Source: an uncultured Bacilli bacterium
GTDB lineage: Bacteria; Bacillota_I; Bacilli_A; RF39; UBA660
Direction of reading: 5' to 3'
Assembly: GCA_947626425.1 (NCBI GenBank)
Contig: CANQRX010000048.1
Location: 1 to 10,085, forward strand
DNA length: 10,085 bases
The position numbers and the translations under genes were made by a program. The notes beneath the pieces are model-generated. The model did not search any database and had not been told where the DNA came from. It saw only the letters and a program-made list of their open reading frames with translations. Positions 1-6,343 of this stretch are shown in pieces. How positions within the stretch are numbered: the stretch's first letter is position 1; each line of letters begins with the position of its first letter.

Positions 1-107
1 TCATTATTTTCCAGTTTTTCTATATACATAGTTTTATCAATATAATAATAATTTCCTTCAATTAATTCTTGAAAATTAATTTTTCCATATGGTACTTTTT
101 TCTTCAT
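1..107 (-). CDS. AAA-ATPase / PD-(D/E)XK nuclease family protein, N-terminal 35 codons only
   Basis: Only the first 35 codons lie in the window; the gene runs off the left edge. The ATG at 107-105 is preceded by a perfect AGGAGG (120-115 on the minus strand) at 7 nt spacing. An in-frame ATG at 113-111 is only 1 nt from that site and so is unlikely. The N-terminus reads MKKKVPYGKINF, then a stretch ending YYYIDKTMYIEKLEN. This matches the 'PYG..nFe.l...nYyYVDKT.yI..L' opening of the family with an AAA-ATPase-like domain (PF09820) and a C-terminal PD-(D/E)XK domain (PF08011). Those proteins are abundant, often multi-copy and poorly understood in gut Firmicutes and Bacteroidetes. The P-loop and nuclease motifs are outside the window, so the call rests on the opening motif alone. 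It is transcribed divergently from ireB. Confidence 0.72.
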   Translation of the reverse strand, partial: MKKKVPYGKINFQELIEGNYYYIDKTMYIEKLENN

Positions 108-132
108 AAGCATTCCTCCTAATTCCTCTTTA

Positions 133-161
133 ATTATATAAACGATTAAAAAGAAACGCAA
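133..161 (-). promoter_or_regulatory. Sigma-A promoter of the divergent AAA-ATPase-like gene
   Basis: On the minus strand TTGCGT (161-156) and TATAAT (138-133) are separated by exactly 17 bp. The -10 is consensus and lies about 26 nt upstream of the start codon, ahead of the AGGAGG at 120-115. It is back to back with the ireB promoter. Confidence 0.65.
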
Positions 162-181
162 GAACATAATTTTAAAGCAAC

Positions 182-210
182 TTGTCATAGCTTATGATTT
201 TTGATACAAT
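182..210 (+). promoter_or_regulatory. Sigma-A promoter of the ireB-greA operon
   Basis: TTGTCA (182-187) and TACAAT (205-210) are 17 bp apart. The -10 is preceded by TGA (202-204), an extended -10 element. The start codon at 232 follows a GAGGTG ribosome binding site (222-227). No clear promoter is visible between the following tightly packed genes, so this one probably drives the whole run to greA. Confidence 0.75.
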
Positions 211-231
211 AAATGTGATATGAGGTGAAAT

Positions 232-471
232 ATGGAAAATACGACTCTTTTTGATGTAGAAATGCTCGAACGAGCAAATATTAAATTGACTTTAAAAGAA
301 GTATGTGAAAGTTTGTCATTAAAAGGCTACGACCCTGTTAAGCAACTTGCAGGCTATTTAATCAGTGGGGATCCTGGCTATATTTCTAATTTTCAAGATG
401 CAAGAACTAAAATTCAAGGTCTTGAACGAGCAGACATTTTAGCTTATTTATTAAGTGAAGTTCTAAAATGA
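232..471 (+). CDS. ireB: IreB family regulatory phosphoprotein (DUF965)
   Basis: This 79-residue protein carries the IreB core LSLKGYDPVKQLAGYLISGD (about residues 28-47), then GYISNFQDARTKIQ and a C-terminal LERADILAYLLSEVL helix. In Enterococcus faecalis IreB is a small cytoplasmic substrate of the PASTA kinase IreK and a negative regulator of cephalosporin resistance. The B. subtilis relative is YrzL. The usual length is about 85-90 residues; here the N-terminus is short (MENTTLFDVEML). Thr4 and Thr5 lie in the region that the enterococcal kinase phosphorylates, but equivalence is an inference. It is the first gene of the operon and overlaps ruvX by the 4 nt ATGA at 468-471. In Bacillus alaS lies upstream; here there is a divergent gene instead. 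Confidence 0.9.
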   Translation: MENTTLFDVEMLERANIKLTLKEVCESLSLKGYDPVKQLAGYLISGDPGYISNFQDARTKIQGLERADILAYLLSEVLK

Positions 472-902
472 GATTTTTAGGTTTAGATGTTGGAACTAAA
501 ACATTAGGAATATCCGTAAGCGATCCCATGAATACAATGGCAATTCCGTTAAAAACACTTCATTATCAAGAAGAATGCTACCAAGACTGTTTTCTTGAAT
601 TAGGCCAAATTATAAAGGATAAAAACATTACCGATTTAGTGGTTGGTTTACCTAAAAATATGGATAATTCGTTAGGTTTTGCAGCTGAACGAAGTCTAAA
701 ATTTAAAGAATTAGTTGAAAAAGAATTTTCTCTTCCCGTTTATTTAGTAGATGAGAGATTATCAACAATTGAGGCTGAGAAAATTTTAATTGCCTCAAAT
801 AAAAAACGAAAACAACGAAAAAAAGTTATTGATAATGTTGCATCTTCTTTAATTTTAGATACTTTTTTAAGGGAAAGAAGTGGTTTAAATGAAAGAAACT
901 AA
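468..902 (+). CDS. ruvX: RuvX/YqgF family Holliday junction resolvase-like, pre-16S rRNA processing nuclease
   Basis: The 144-residue protein has the RNase H-like fold signatures of the family: LGLDVGTKTLGISVSD at the N-terminus (Asp7 the first acidic residue), DLVVGLPKNMDNSLG near residues 56-70, VDERLST at 94-100 and IDNVASSLIL at 121-130 (Asp122). Length and motifs match intact YqgF/RuvX (B. subtilis YrrK). The family was predicted to resolve Holliday junctions; E. coli YqgF acts in maturing the 5' end of 16S rRNA. The gene overlaps ireB by 4 nt and the DUF1292 gene by 14 nt, suggesting translational coupling. All expected acidic residues are present, so it should be active. Confidence 0.93.
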   Translation: MRFLGLDVGTKTLGISVSDPMNTMAIPLKTLHYQEECYQDCFLELGQIIKDKNITDLVVGLPKNMDNSLGFAAERSLKFKELVEKEFSLPVYLVDERLSTIEAEKILIASNKKRKQRKKVIDNVASSLILDTFLRERSGLNERN

Positions 903-1161
903 GGCTTTTGCCGAAATTAAATTAAAAAAAGGTCGTCAATCCCAAAATTATGAAGTGTTAATGAAAATTCTCGCGAAAGATCAAACAGAGTATATTATTT
1001 ATCAAGAAAAAGATAATGCCGAAGAACCATTAAAATTGTATGCTAGTAAATTAAGTACTGATGGTCAAAGCTATTTACCATTGGAAAGTGATCGGGAATG
1101 GAAAACAATAGAATCAATTTTAGCAGTTATATTAAGAAAGAATAAAGAAGAGGTGCAATAG
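889..1161 (+). CDS. yrzB: DUF1292 domain-containing protein (YrzB-like)
   Basis: This 90-residue acidic/basic mixed protein has the DUF1292 layout. A strand-rich N-terminal part includes YEVLMKILAKDQTEYIIYQE. Then comes KLYASKLSTDGQSYLPLESD and the closing motif REWKTIESILAVIL, equivalent to 'eW..ieevl..l' in YrzB. The function of the family is not known. Its constant position between ruvX and mltG in Firmicutes supports the call as much as the sequence does. The N-terminus overlaps ruvX by 14 nt. A weak AAGTGG at 878-883 precedes the ATG. No membrane segment or catalytic signature is visible. Confidence 0.8.
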   Translation: MKETKAFAEIKLKKGRQSQNYEVLMKILAKDQTEYIIYQEKDNAEEPLKLYASKLSTDGQSYLPLESDREWKTIESILAVILRKNKEEVQ

Positions 1162-2225
1162 TGAAGAAATTTATTATTTTAGGAATAATTGGGGGAATTT
1201 TATTATTAGGAACCCTTGGGGGGTTTATCTTTTATCGTGTAAAAATGAGTCCCAAAAGTCAAGATAATTACACAACAACTTTTAAAATTGAAGCCGGAAC
1301 TACGAAAAAACAAGTAGCTAAAGATTTAGAAGCTCAAAATTTAATCAAAAGTTCTTTGGCTTTACAAATATATATGTTTTTTAATAAACCAAGTATTCAA
1401 GCCGGTAATTATGAACTAAGTCCCAGTATGGAACCTGAAGAAATGGTAAAGAAATTTCAAAATGGCGATGTAAAAATTGATTCAGCCAAAGTAACTTTAA
1501 TTGAAGGTTTAAGGTTAACTGATTATGCTGAAGTTTTAAGTAAATCTTTAAATTTCAGTCAAAATGATTTTTTAAAAACGGCAAGCGATTCTGAATTTTT
1601 GCAAACTTTAATCAACGATTATTGGTTTATTGGAAAGGATGTTTTAAATGACCAACTTTATTATCCTTTAGAGGGTTATTTATTTCCTGATACTTACGAG
1701 TTTGTTAGCAATGCAACACCCGAAGATGTTATTACTAAAGTGCTAGATCATACAGCCGAAGTATTAGAACCATATAAAGACCAAATTTTAAATAATCAAT
1801 ACAATGCTCATCAACTTTTAACAATGGCTTCAATTGTTGAAAAAGAAGCGAACAAAGAAGAAGACCGAATGCTAGCTGCTCAAGTTTTTTATACTCGTTT
1901 AAGTGAAAATTGGAGTTTGGGTAGTGATGTTACAGCTTTTTATGGAGCTAAAAAAGAAATGGGAAAAGATTCCGAAACATGGGATGTCTTAAATGGAGTT
2001 AATCCATATAATACAAGATTGACAGATGGCACGATGGATGGTAAATTACCTATTGGACCAATTAGTAGTCCATCTTTAGCCAGTATTAAAGCTAGTATCA
2101 TGCCAAGTCCAACTAATTATCATTACTTTGTGGCTAATACTTGTACAGGAGATATGTTCTTTTTTAACACAGCCGATGAATTTTATACCAAAGCTAGAGA
2201 ACTATCTAATGAAAATTGTCTTTAG
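1161..2225 (+). CDS. mltG: Endolytic peptidoglycan transglycosylase MltG (YceG-like)
   Basis: The protein has 354 residues and a GTG start that shares its G with the DUF1292 stop codon; GAGGTG just upstream serves as the ribosome binding site. Residues about 4-26 form one strong membrane anchor (FIILGIIGGILLLGTLGGFI), leaving the rest outside the cell. A LysM-like/YceG N-terminal part (GTTKKQVAKDLEAQNLI) is followed by the catalytic domain: YPLEGYLFPDTYEF, then LLTMASIVEKEA with the catalytic Glu at residue 227, then GVNPYNTR and LPIGPISSPSLASIKASI. MltG cleaves nascent glycan strands and sets their length during wall synthesis. All hallmark motifs are intact and length is close to that of other Firmicutes MltG. 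The operon place is that of B. subtilis yrrL. Confidence 0.95.
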   Translation: MKKFIILGIIGGILLLGTLGGFIFYRVKMSPKSQDNYTTTFKIEAGTTKKQVAKDLEAQNLIKSSLALQIYMFFNKPSIQAGNYELSPSMEPEEMVKKFQNGDVKIDSAKVTLIEGLRLTDYAEVLSKSLNFSQNDFLKTASDSEFLQTLINDYWFIGKDVLNDQLYYPLEGYLFPDTYEFVSNATPEDVITKVLDHTAEVLEPYKDQILNNQYNAHQLLTMASIVEKEANKEEDRMLAAQVFYTRLSENWSLGSDVTAFYGAKKEMGKDSETWDVLNGVNPYNTRLTDGTMDGKLPIGPISSPSLASIKASIMPSPTNYHYFVANTCTGDMFFFNTADEFYTKARELSNENCL

Positions 2226-2239
2226 AAAGAGAGTTTGAA

Positions 2240-2839
2240 ATGAAAGAACTTATTTTAGAAATGGAAAAATATGCCAAAGACCATAATGTCCCAATTATGC
2301 AAAATGAAGGAATTGCCTTTTTAATGCGCTTTATTAAAGCCAATAATATTAAAAATATTTTGGAGATTGGAAGTGCGATTGGATATTCAGCAATCCTTAT
2401 GGCATCAAGTGATGTCGATGTAAAAGTAACAACGATTGAACGGGATGAAAATTATTATATGGAATGTTTAAAAAATGTCAAAAAATGTGATTTTGATAAA
2501 AAAGTAAGCGTGGTTTTTCAAGATGCTTTAGAAGTTAATTTATCTGATGAAAACAAATACGACATGATTTTTATTGATGCCGCCAAAGGGCAATATATTA
2601 AATTTTTTGAAAAGTTTAAATATTTTTTAGCTCCAAATGGGGTTATTGTGACTGATAATTTAAAATTTCATGGTTATGTTGGTAAATCAGATGAAATTGA
2701 AAGCAAAAACTTACGGCAATTAGTGAAAAAAATTGAAAATTATATCGAATTTTTAAACAATAATCAAGAATTTACAACTAAAATATATGATGTTGGGGAT
2801 GGAATAAGCATAAGTGTGAGAAAAAATGGCAACACCTAA
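2240..2839 (+). CDS. trmR: tRNA 5-hydroxyuridine methyltransferase TrmR (YrrM), class I SAM O-methyltransferase
   Basis: I choose the ATG at 2240 (199 residues), with AGAAAGAGAG at 2224-2233 as ribosome binding site, over an in-frame TTG at 2216 inside mltG. The protein has the O-methyltransferase family 3 layout: SAM motif I LEIGSAIGYSA (41-51), an acidic strand-2 end TTIERDE (64-70), QDA (94-96), FIDAAKGQY (111-119) with Asp113, and VTDNLKFHG (137-145) with Asp139-Asn140. These last are the usual divalent-metal ligands. In B. subtilis YrrM/TrmR uses SAM to methylate 5-hydroxyuridine at wobble position 34 to 5-methoxyuridine (mo5U). Identity as TrmR rather than another catechol-type methyltransferase rests on position directly before the two U32 genes. 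It overlaps the next gene by 14 nt. Confidence 0.85.
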   Translation: MKELILEMEKYAKDHNVPIMQNEGIAFLMRFIKANNIKNILEIGSAIGYSAILMASSDVDVKVTTIERDENYYMECLKNVKKCDFDKKVSVVFQDALEVNLSDENKYDMIFIDAAKGQYIKFFEKFKYFLAPNGVIVTDNLKFHGYVGKSDEIESKNLRQLVKKIENYIEFLNNNQEFTTKIYDVGDGISISVRKNGNT

Positions 2840-3617
2840 TTTTTTAATCGTTGCGACTAACGATGATGTCCCTAATTTAGAAAACGTTACCTACTTATAT
2901 CCTTTAAAAGGTTATTGTGTAGGTTTTTTAAAAGAATTTGAGTTTAACCAAATAAAGGATGTGGCTTATCTGTTAATTAATCGGCTTTTAGATACGTCGG
3001 CGATTAATAATTTAAAAGAATTGTTAAAAAAAATACCCCCCAATATTAAAGGAATTGTTTTTGAAGATTTAGGAGTTTATGAATTAATTAAAGATTTTAA
3101 AATTGCCAAAATATTATATGCAACTCATGCAAATTGTAGTTATCAAACTATTAATTGTTATTTAAAATATGTTGATTCGTTGATAATTAGTCCTGATATT
3201 CCCAAAGAAGAAATAAAAAAAATCATTGCTAAAAGTAATAAACCGTTAATTGGTTATGGAATGGGCCATTTGCCTTGTATGTATTCAAGACGAACCTTAA
3301 TTTCTAATTATGGTAAACATTTTAATTATCCGGTTTCCCAAGTTTTAAATTTAAAAGAAAGTGTTACGCATATTCCTTTTTTCGCAGTTGAAAATGAGTA
3401 TGGAACCGTTATTTATGATGATAAAGTATATTTAGCTAATTTTTTAAAAGATGAAAAATTAATGTCTATTTTTATTAATCCTTTGTTTATTGATGAGGCA
3501 GTTGCCAATTTAATTTCCTTTTTTTTGAATGATCAAATTGAAGGTAAAACTAAACGTTTTTTAGAACATGATACTATTTATTCATTAGATAAAGAAGGTG
3601 ACCAAAATGGCTGTTGA
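2826..3617 (+). CDS. trhP1: U32 peptidase-like protein, YrrN/TrhP1 position (tRNA wobble-U hydroxylation partner)
   Basis: The 263-residue protein starts inside the end of trmR and has only a weak ribosome binding site. The recognisable part is GYGMGHLPCMYSRRTLISNY at 143-162, the 'G.lp.MYSRR.L..NY' signature of the divergent U32 branch. The TIM-barrel N-terminal half (strands such as VAYLLINRLL and IKGIVFED) is much altered. B. subtilis YrrN is about 309 residues, so this copy is shorter. It does not have the four-cysteine cluster of its downstream neighbour: near the signature only Cys151 is present. YrrN and YrrO (TrhP1/TrhP2) are implicated in prephenate-dependent formation of 5-hydroxyuridine at U34. 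I infer that this protein is the non-cluster or degenerate partner of the next one. It overlaps trhP2 by 11 nt. Confidence 0.72.
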   Translation: MATPNFLIVATNDDVPNLENVTYLYPLKGYCVGFLKEFEFNQIKDVAYLLINRLLDTSAINNLKELLKKIPPNIKGIVFEDLGVYELIKDFKIAKILYATHANCSYQTINCYLKYVDSLIISPDIPKEEIKKIIAKSNKPLIGYGMGHLPCMYSRRTLISNYGKHFNYPVSQVLNLKESVTHIPFFAVENEYGTVIYDDKVYLANFLKDEKLMSIFINPLFIDEAVANLISFFLNDQIEGKTKRFLEHDTIYSLDKEGDQNGC

Positions 3618-4791
3618 ATTACTTGCCCCAGCAGGGTCCTTAGAAAAAATGAAAATTGCTTTTTTATACGGAGCTGATGCGGTATATATTGGTGGCAAAA
3701 ATTATTCCTTACGGGCGAATGCCAAAAATTTTAGTTTAGATGAAATAGCCGAAGCTGTAACCTATGCCCATCGCCTTAAAAAGAAAGTATATGTAACGGT
3801 TAATATTATTTTTCATGACCAAAATTTTGTTGGTTTAAAAGAATACTTACAAGCCTTAAGTAAAAGGCAAGTTGATGCTGTCATTGTTAGCGATATAGCT
3901 GTAATTGAGCTTATTAATCAAGAAAAAATACCTTTAGAAATTCATTTATCAACTCAAGCATCGGTTTTAAATGCTCAATCGGCTTTATTTTATAAAAATT
4001 TAGGAGTTACAAGAATTGTTTTAGCTAGAGAAGCCCACCAAAATGATATTTTGGCCATCAAAAAAGCAACTAATTTAGATTTAGAATGTTTTGTTCATGG
4101 AGCTATGTGTACTAGTTTTTCGGGACGGTGTATTATGTCAAATGTCTTAACGAATCGGGATGCAAATCGGGGCGGTTGTGCTCAAGTTTGCCGATGGACA
4201 TTTGCAACTAATGAAAAAGAAGTCTTTAGTATGTCTAGCAAAGACCTAAATTTAATTCCTTATATTGAAAAAATGATTGAAATCGGGGTTAATTCTTTTA
4301 AAGTAGAAGGAAGAATGCGAGGTATTTATTACATTGCCACGATTATTTGGTGTTATCGAAGAATGATTGACAAAATTTTGCTTAATAAATTAACAAGCGA
4401 AGAGGCTAGTTATTATTTAAAAATTTTAAATCGATGCGCTAATCGGGAATCAGTTCCTCAGTTTTTTCATAAATTGCCAAATGAAAATGAACAATATTTT
4501 TTAGGTCGAAATGAAAGTTCCAATCAAGACTTCTTAGGATTAGTCTTAGATTATGATGAAAAAACCAAATTGGCAACCATTGAAGAACGTAATTATTTTA
4601 AAAAAGGAGTTATTGTGGAATTTTTTGGTCCTAATATGGAAACTTTAGAGTATCAAATTAATACAATATATGATGAACAGTTAAATAAATTACAAGAAGC
4701 TAACCATCCCAAAATGATCGTTAAATTACCAGTCGATTTTCCATTAAAAAAGTGGGATATGATGCGACTAAAAGTAATTGACAAATGGTAA
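3607..4791 (+). CDS. trhP2: U32 family Fe-S protein YrrO/TrhP2 (tRNA wobble uridine 5-hydroxylation)
   Basis: I choose the ATG at 3607 (394 residues, MAVELLAPAGS) because AAGGTG at 3595-3600 is correctly spaced for it; the in-frame GTG at 3598 lies within that site. The U32 hallmarks are complete: LLAPAGSLEKMKIAFLYGAD, VYIGGKNYSLRA, VYVTVNIIFHD, IHLSTQAS, then FVHGAMCTSFSGRC, DANRGGCAQVCRW and the SFKVEGRMR segment. Cys168, Cys175, Cys191 and Cys195 match the [4Fe-4S] ligands of this family. Despite the 'peptidase' name, characterised relatives (TrhP, RlhA, UbiU/V) hydroxylate RNA or quinone precursors. With trmR two genes upstream, the likely product is ho5U34, later methylated to mo5U34. 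A C-terminal beta-barrel-like part (DFLGLVLDYDEKTKLATIE) is also typical. In Bacillus udk follows; here greA follows after 50 nt. Confidence 0.9.
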   Translation: MAVELLAPAGSLEKMKIAFLYGADAVYIGGKNYSLRANAKNFSLDEIAEAVTYAHRLKKKVYVTVNIIFHDQNFVGLKEYLQALSKRQVDAVIVSDIAVIELINQEKIPLEIHLSTQASVLNAQSALFYKNLGVTRIVLAREAHQNDILAIKKATNLDLECFVHGAMCTSFSGRCIMSNVLTNRDANRGGCAQVCRWTFATNEKEVFSMSSKDLNLIPYIEKMIEIGVNSFKVEGRMRGIYYIATIIWCYRRMIDKILLNKLTSEEASYYLKILNRCANRESVPQFFHKLPNENEQYFLGRNESSNQDFLGLVLDYDEKTKLATIEERNYFKKGVIVEFFGPNMETLEYQINTIYDEQLNKLQEANHPKMIVKLPVDFPLKKWDMMRLKVIDKW

Positions 4792-4841
4792 CTTTTATTG
4801 TAATATTAGCAAGTATTATTTAAGAAAGAGATGTTGATTAA

Positions 4842-5309
4842 ATGCAAAATGAAGAAACAATAATTTTAACTCCACAGGGATATTTAGATTTAGAAACTGA
4901 ATTAAATGAATTAAAAACTGTAGTTCGTCCTCGTGTTATTAAAGATTTAAAAGATGCGAGAGCTCAAGGGGATTTATCAGAAAATTCTGATTATGATGCA
5001 GCTAAAAATGAACAAGCTCAAGTTGAAGCACGAATTACTGAGTTAGAATATAAATTAGAGCATAGTGTTATTGCCGAAGGTAGCGCTAAAGGCTGCGCGA
5101 TGGTCGGTTCAACTGTCGTTATCGAATATGATGATGGCGAAAGTGAAGAATATCAATTAGTTGGATCAATGGAAGCCGATGCTCTTCAAAATAAAATTTC
5201 TAATGAAAGTCCAATTGGTAAAGCCGTTATTGGTCATAAAAAAGGGGAAAAAATAACTGTTGATAGTCCGAATGGAGAATATATTGTTTTATTAAAAGAT
5301 GTAAAATAA
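4842..5309 (+). CDS. greA: Transcription elongation factor GreA
   Basis: The protein has 155 residues, matching the family (158 in E. coli). The N-terminal coiled coil starts ILTPQGYLDLETELNELK. Its tip holds the acidic pair Asp44 and Glu47 in GDLSENSDYDAAKNEQ (43-58), which reaches into the RNA polymerase secondary channel to stimulate transcript cleavage in backtracked complexes. The C-terminal FKBP-like domain ends SPIGKAVIGHKKGEKI and EYIVLLKDVK. An AAGAAAGAGA at 4822-4831 gives a slightly distant ribosome binding site. It is the last gene of the operon, followed at once by a hairpin. Its last 64 nt (5248-5311) recur in degenerate form at 5551-5613. Confidence 0.96.
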   Translation: MQNEETIILTPQGYLDLETELNELKTVVRPRVIKDLKDARAQGDLSENSDYDAAKNEQAQVEARITELEYKLEHSVIAEGSAKGCAMVGSTVVIEYDDGESEEYQLVGSMEADALQNKISNESPIGKAVIGHKKGEKITVDSPNGEYIVLLKDVK

Positions 5310-5345
5310 GAGTTTGGATATATATAATTCCAGCTCTTTTATTTT
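5308..5345 (+). terminator. Rho-independent terminator of the ireB-greA operon
   Basis: The greA stop codon runs into an imperfect hairpin: AAGAGTT(T)GGA (from 5308) pairs with TCCAGCTCTT (to 5338) across an AT loop, with one bulged T and one T-G pair. TTATTTT follows. The stem is modest in GC but the place and T-rich tail fit an intrinsic terminator. Confidence 0.6.
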
Positions 5346-5437
5346 ATCTAAACTAATCTAACTTTAAGAAAATTATTTTTTTTCCAAAATTTATTTTAAA
5401 AAAAAGGAAATCGCCTCTTTTATATAAATATATAAGT
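5341..5437. other. AT-rich spacer downstream of greA
   Basis: This stretch has almost no coding potential on either strand. It holds long T and A runs (an eight-T run followed by CC at about 5376-5385, A run at 5398-5405) and TATATAAATATATAA at about 5421-5435, which could supply a -10 element for the small ORF downstream. No convincing -35 was found. With the features to its right it belongs to the 443-nt interval between greA and the antitoxin gene. Confidence 0.4.
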
Positions 5438-5461
5438 AGAAAGAAGTTAAAAATTCTTTCT
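5438..5461. repeat. 24-bp inverted repeat just upstream of a small ORF
   Basis: AGAAAGAA (5438-5445) and TTCTTTCT (5454-5461) are perfect 8-bp inverted arms around the loop GTTAAAAA. The repeat ends 5 nt before the AAAGGAGG ribosome binding site of the small ORF. It could be an operator, or an RNA hairpin near the ribosome binding site. No T-tract follows, so it is not a terminator on the plus strand. Confidence 0.5.
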
Positions 5462-5478
5462 TAGAAAAGGAGGCTAAA

Positions 5479-5574
5479 ATGCCAAAAAAACAAAATTTTT
5501 ATTTATTAAATGATGAAGATGAATTTATGAAAAAACTTCAACAACAATTTAAAAAAAAGCTATGGATATCCTAA
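5479..5574 (+). CDS. Small hypothetical ORF (31 residues) with a strong ribosome binding site
   Basis: The ATG at 5479 follows AAAAGGAGG (5465-5473) at ideal spacing, one of the best ribosome binding sites in the window. The product opens MPKKQNFYLLNDEDEF, continues MKKLQQQF, then lysines and LWIS before TAA. I do not recognise it. From the A8 run (5551-5558) onward the DNA is a degenerate copy of the greA 3' end in another frame, so the last seven residues are probably a junction artefact and the native C-terminus is lost. Removing one A from that run would extend the frame to 43 residues ending NIEYIILLIDVK. It is either a relic of a once longer gene or a small expressed peptide; the first is more likely. 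Confidence 0.4.
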   Translation: MPKKQNFYLLNDEDEFMKKLQQQFKKKLWIS

Positions 5575-5613
5575 TATAGAATATATTATTTTATTAATAG
5601 ATGTGAAATAAGA
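5551..5613 (+). repeat. Degenerate second copy of the greA 3' end (pseudogene fragment)
   Basis: Aligned by eye, 5551-5568 matches greA 5248-5265 at 14 of 18 positions. Then, after one missing base (greA G5266), 5569-5613 matches 5267-5311 at 39 of 45. In the greA-like frame the copy reads PNIEYIILLIDVK followed by TAA, against PNGEYIVLLKDVK in GreA. The stop codon and the next three bases are kept. The first six matches are an A run and carry little weight. The rest of greA is absent upstream. This marks either a partial duplication or the scar of an insertion and deletion at the greA end. No ribosome binding site or start serves it. Confidence 0.8.
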
Positions 5614-5696
5614 AAGATGAAAGATATTTAATTTTTGCCATTTTATATTTATTTAATTCTAAAATTACAAGTCACGAAGGAAGTAATAAAAAAGCG

Positions 5697-5725
5697 TTCA
5701 CTTTTAAACTGATAAATGATATAAT
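5697..5725 (+). promoter_or_regulatory. Promoter of the AbiEi-type antitoxin gene
   Basis: TTCACT (5697-5702) and a consensus TATAAT (5720-5725) are 17 bp apart, 27 nt before the ATG at 5753. AbiEi-type antitoxins usually autorepress by binding near their promoter; I see no clear inverted repeat here. Bases 5614-5696, upstream of it, hold nothing I can identify. Confidence 0.65.
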
Positions 5726-5752
5726 TTCAGTTAGAAAGGGAACGGCAAAATT

Positions 5753-6343
5753 ATGAATTACGATAAAATTTTAAATATTGTAGATAAAAATAATGGATAT
5801 ATTACTACAAAAGAAGTTGTCGATAATGGTATTGATAAAAAATTTCTGTCAATTATGGTAAAGAAAGGAGTATTAACAAGAATTTCAAAAGGTTACTATG
5901 GATTACCAAATTATATAGAAGATGAATATTATAAAATTGCTTCTAAAAGCAAAAACGCAATATTTTCAATGACAACAGCTTTGTATTTACATAATTTATC
6001 AGACCGTACACCTCTTATATATAATATTACATTACCTAATGATTATAGTGGAATTTTACAGAAAGATAAAAATGTAATAATTAATTATATAAACAGGAAT
6101 ATTCTAGATTTAGGAGTAATTGAAATAGCATCTCCTTTTGGTATGAAAATTAAAGTATATGATATTGAACGAACTATTTGTGATATTATCAAAAATAGAA
6201 ATAAAATAGATGGAGAAATATTTGGAAAAGCACTTAAAGATTATGCTAGAAGCAAAAATAAAAATTTAATTAAACTTGAAAAATATGCCAAGATTATGAA
6301 AATTGAAAAGAAAGTAAACGAATATATGGAGGTGTTATTATAG
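5753..6343 (+). CDS. AbiEi-like type IV toxin-antitoxin antitoxin / winged-helix transcriptional regulator
   Basis: The 196-residue protein begins with a winged helix-turn-helix of the AbiEi type: ILNIVDKNNGYITTKEVVDNGI, then LSIMVKKGVLTRISKGYYGLP (about 33-52), where 'G.l.ri.rGvY.lp' is diagnostic. The core TTALYLHNLSDRTP (about 74-87), then ITLPNDY and the segment SPFGMKIKVYDIERTICDII are typical of the AbiEi_C-like domain. Antitoxins of this family repress their own operon and oppose AbiEii, a nucleotidyltransferase toxin, without needing to bind it. The ribosome binding site AAAGGG is 12-13 nt from the ATG, longer than usual. The gene ends with GGAGGTG, which would serve the toxin gene. 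The antitoxin appears full length, while its partner is broken, so it is an orphan, now at most a regulator or an anti-addiction module. Confidence 0.85.
   Translation: MNYDKILNIVDKNNGYITTKEVVDNGIDKKFLSIMVKKGVLTRISKGYYGLPNYIEDEYYKIASKSKNAIFSMTTALYLHNLSDRTPLIYNITLPNDYSGILQKDKNVIINYINRNILDLGVIEIASPFGMKIKVYDIERTICDIIKNRNKIDGEIFGKALKDYARSKNKNLIKLEKYAKIMKIEKKVNEYMEVLL

Noticed and set aside
2216..2239. TTG start for trmR giving eight extra residues
   Set aside because: It overlaps the end of mltG with no ribosome binding site; the ATG at 2240 follows AGAAAGAGAG at correct spacing and begins at the usual family start.
3598..3606. GTG start for trhP2
   Set aside because: The GTG overlaps the AAGGTG ribosome binding site that serves the ATG at 3607, from which MAVELLAPAGS gives the usual family N-terminus.
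5248..5613. Classical att site pair of an integrative element at greA
   Set aside because: The two copies differ at many positions and enclose no integrase; an intact att pair would be identical or nearly so over a short core.
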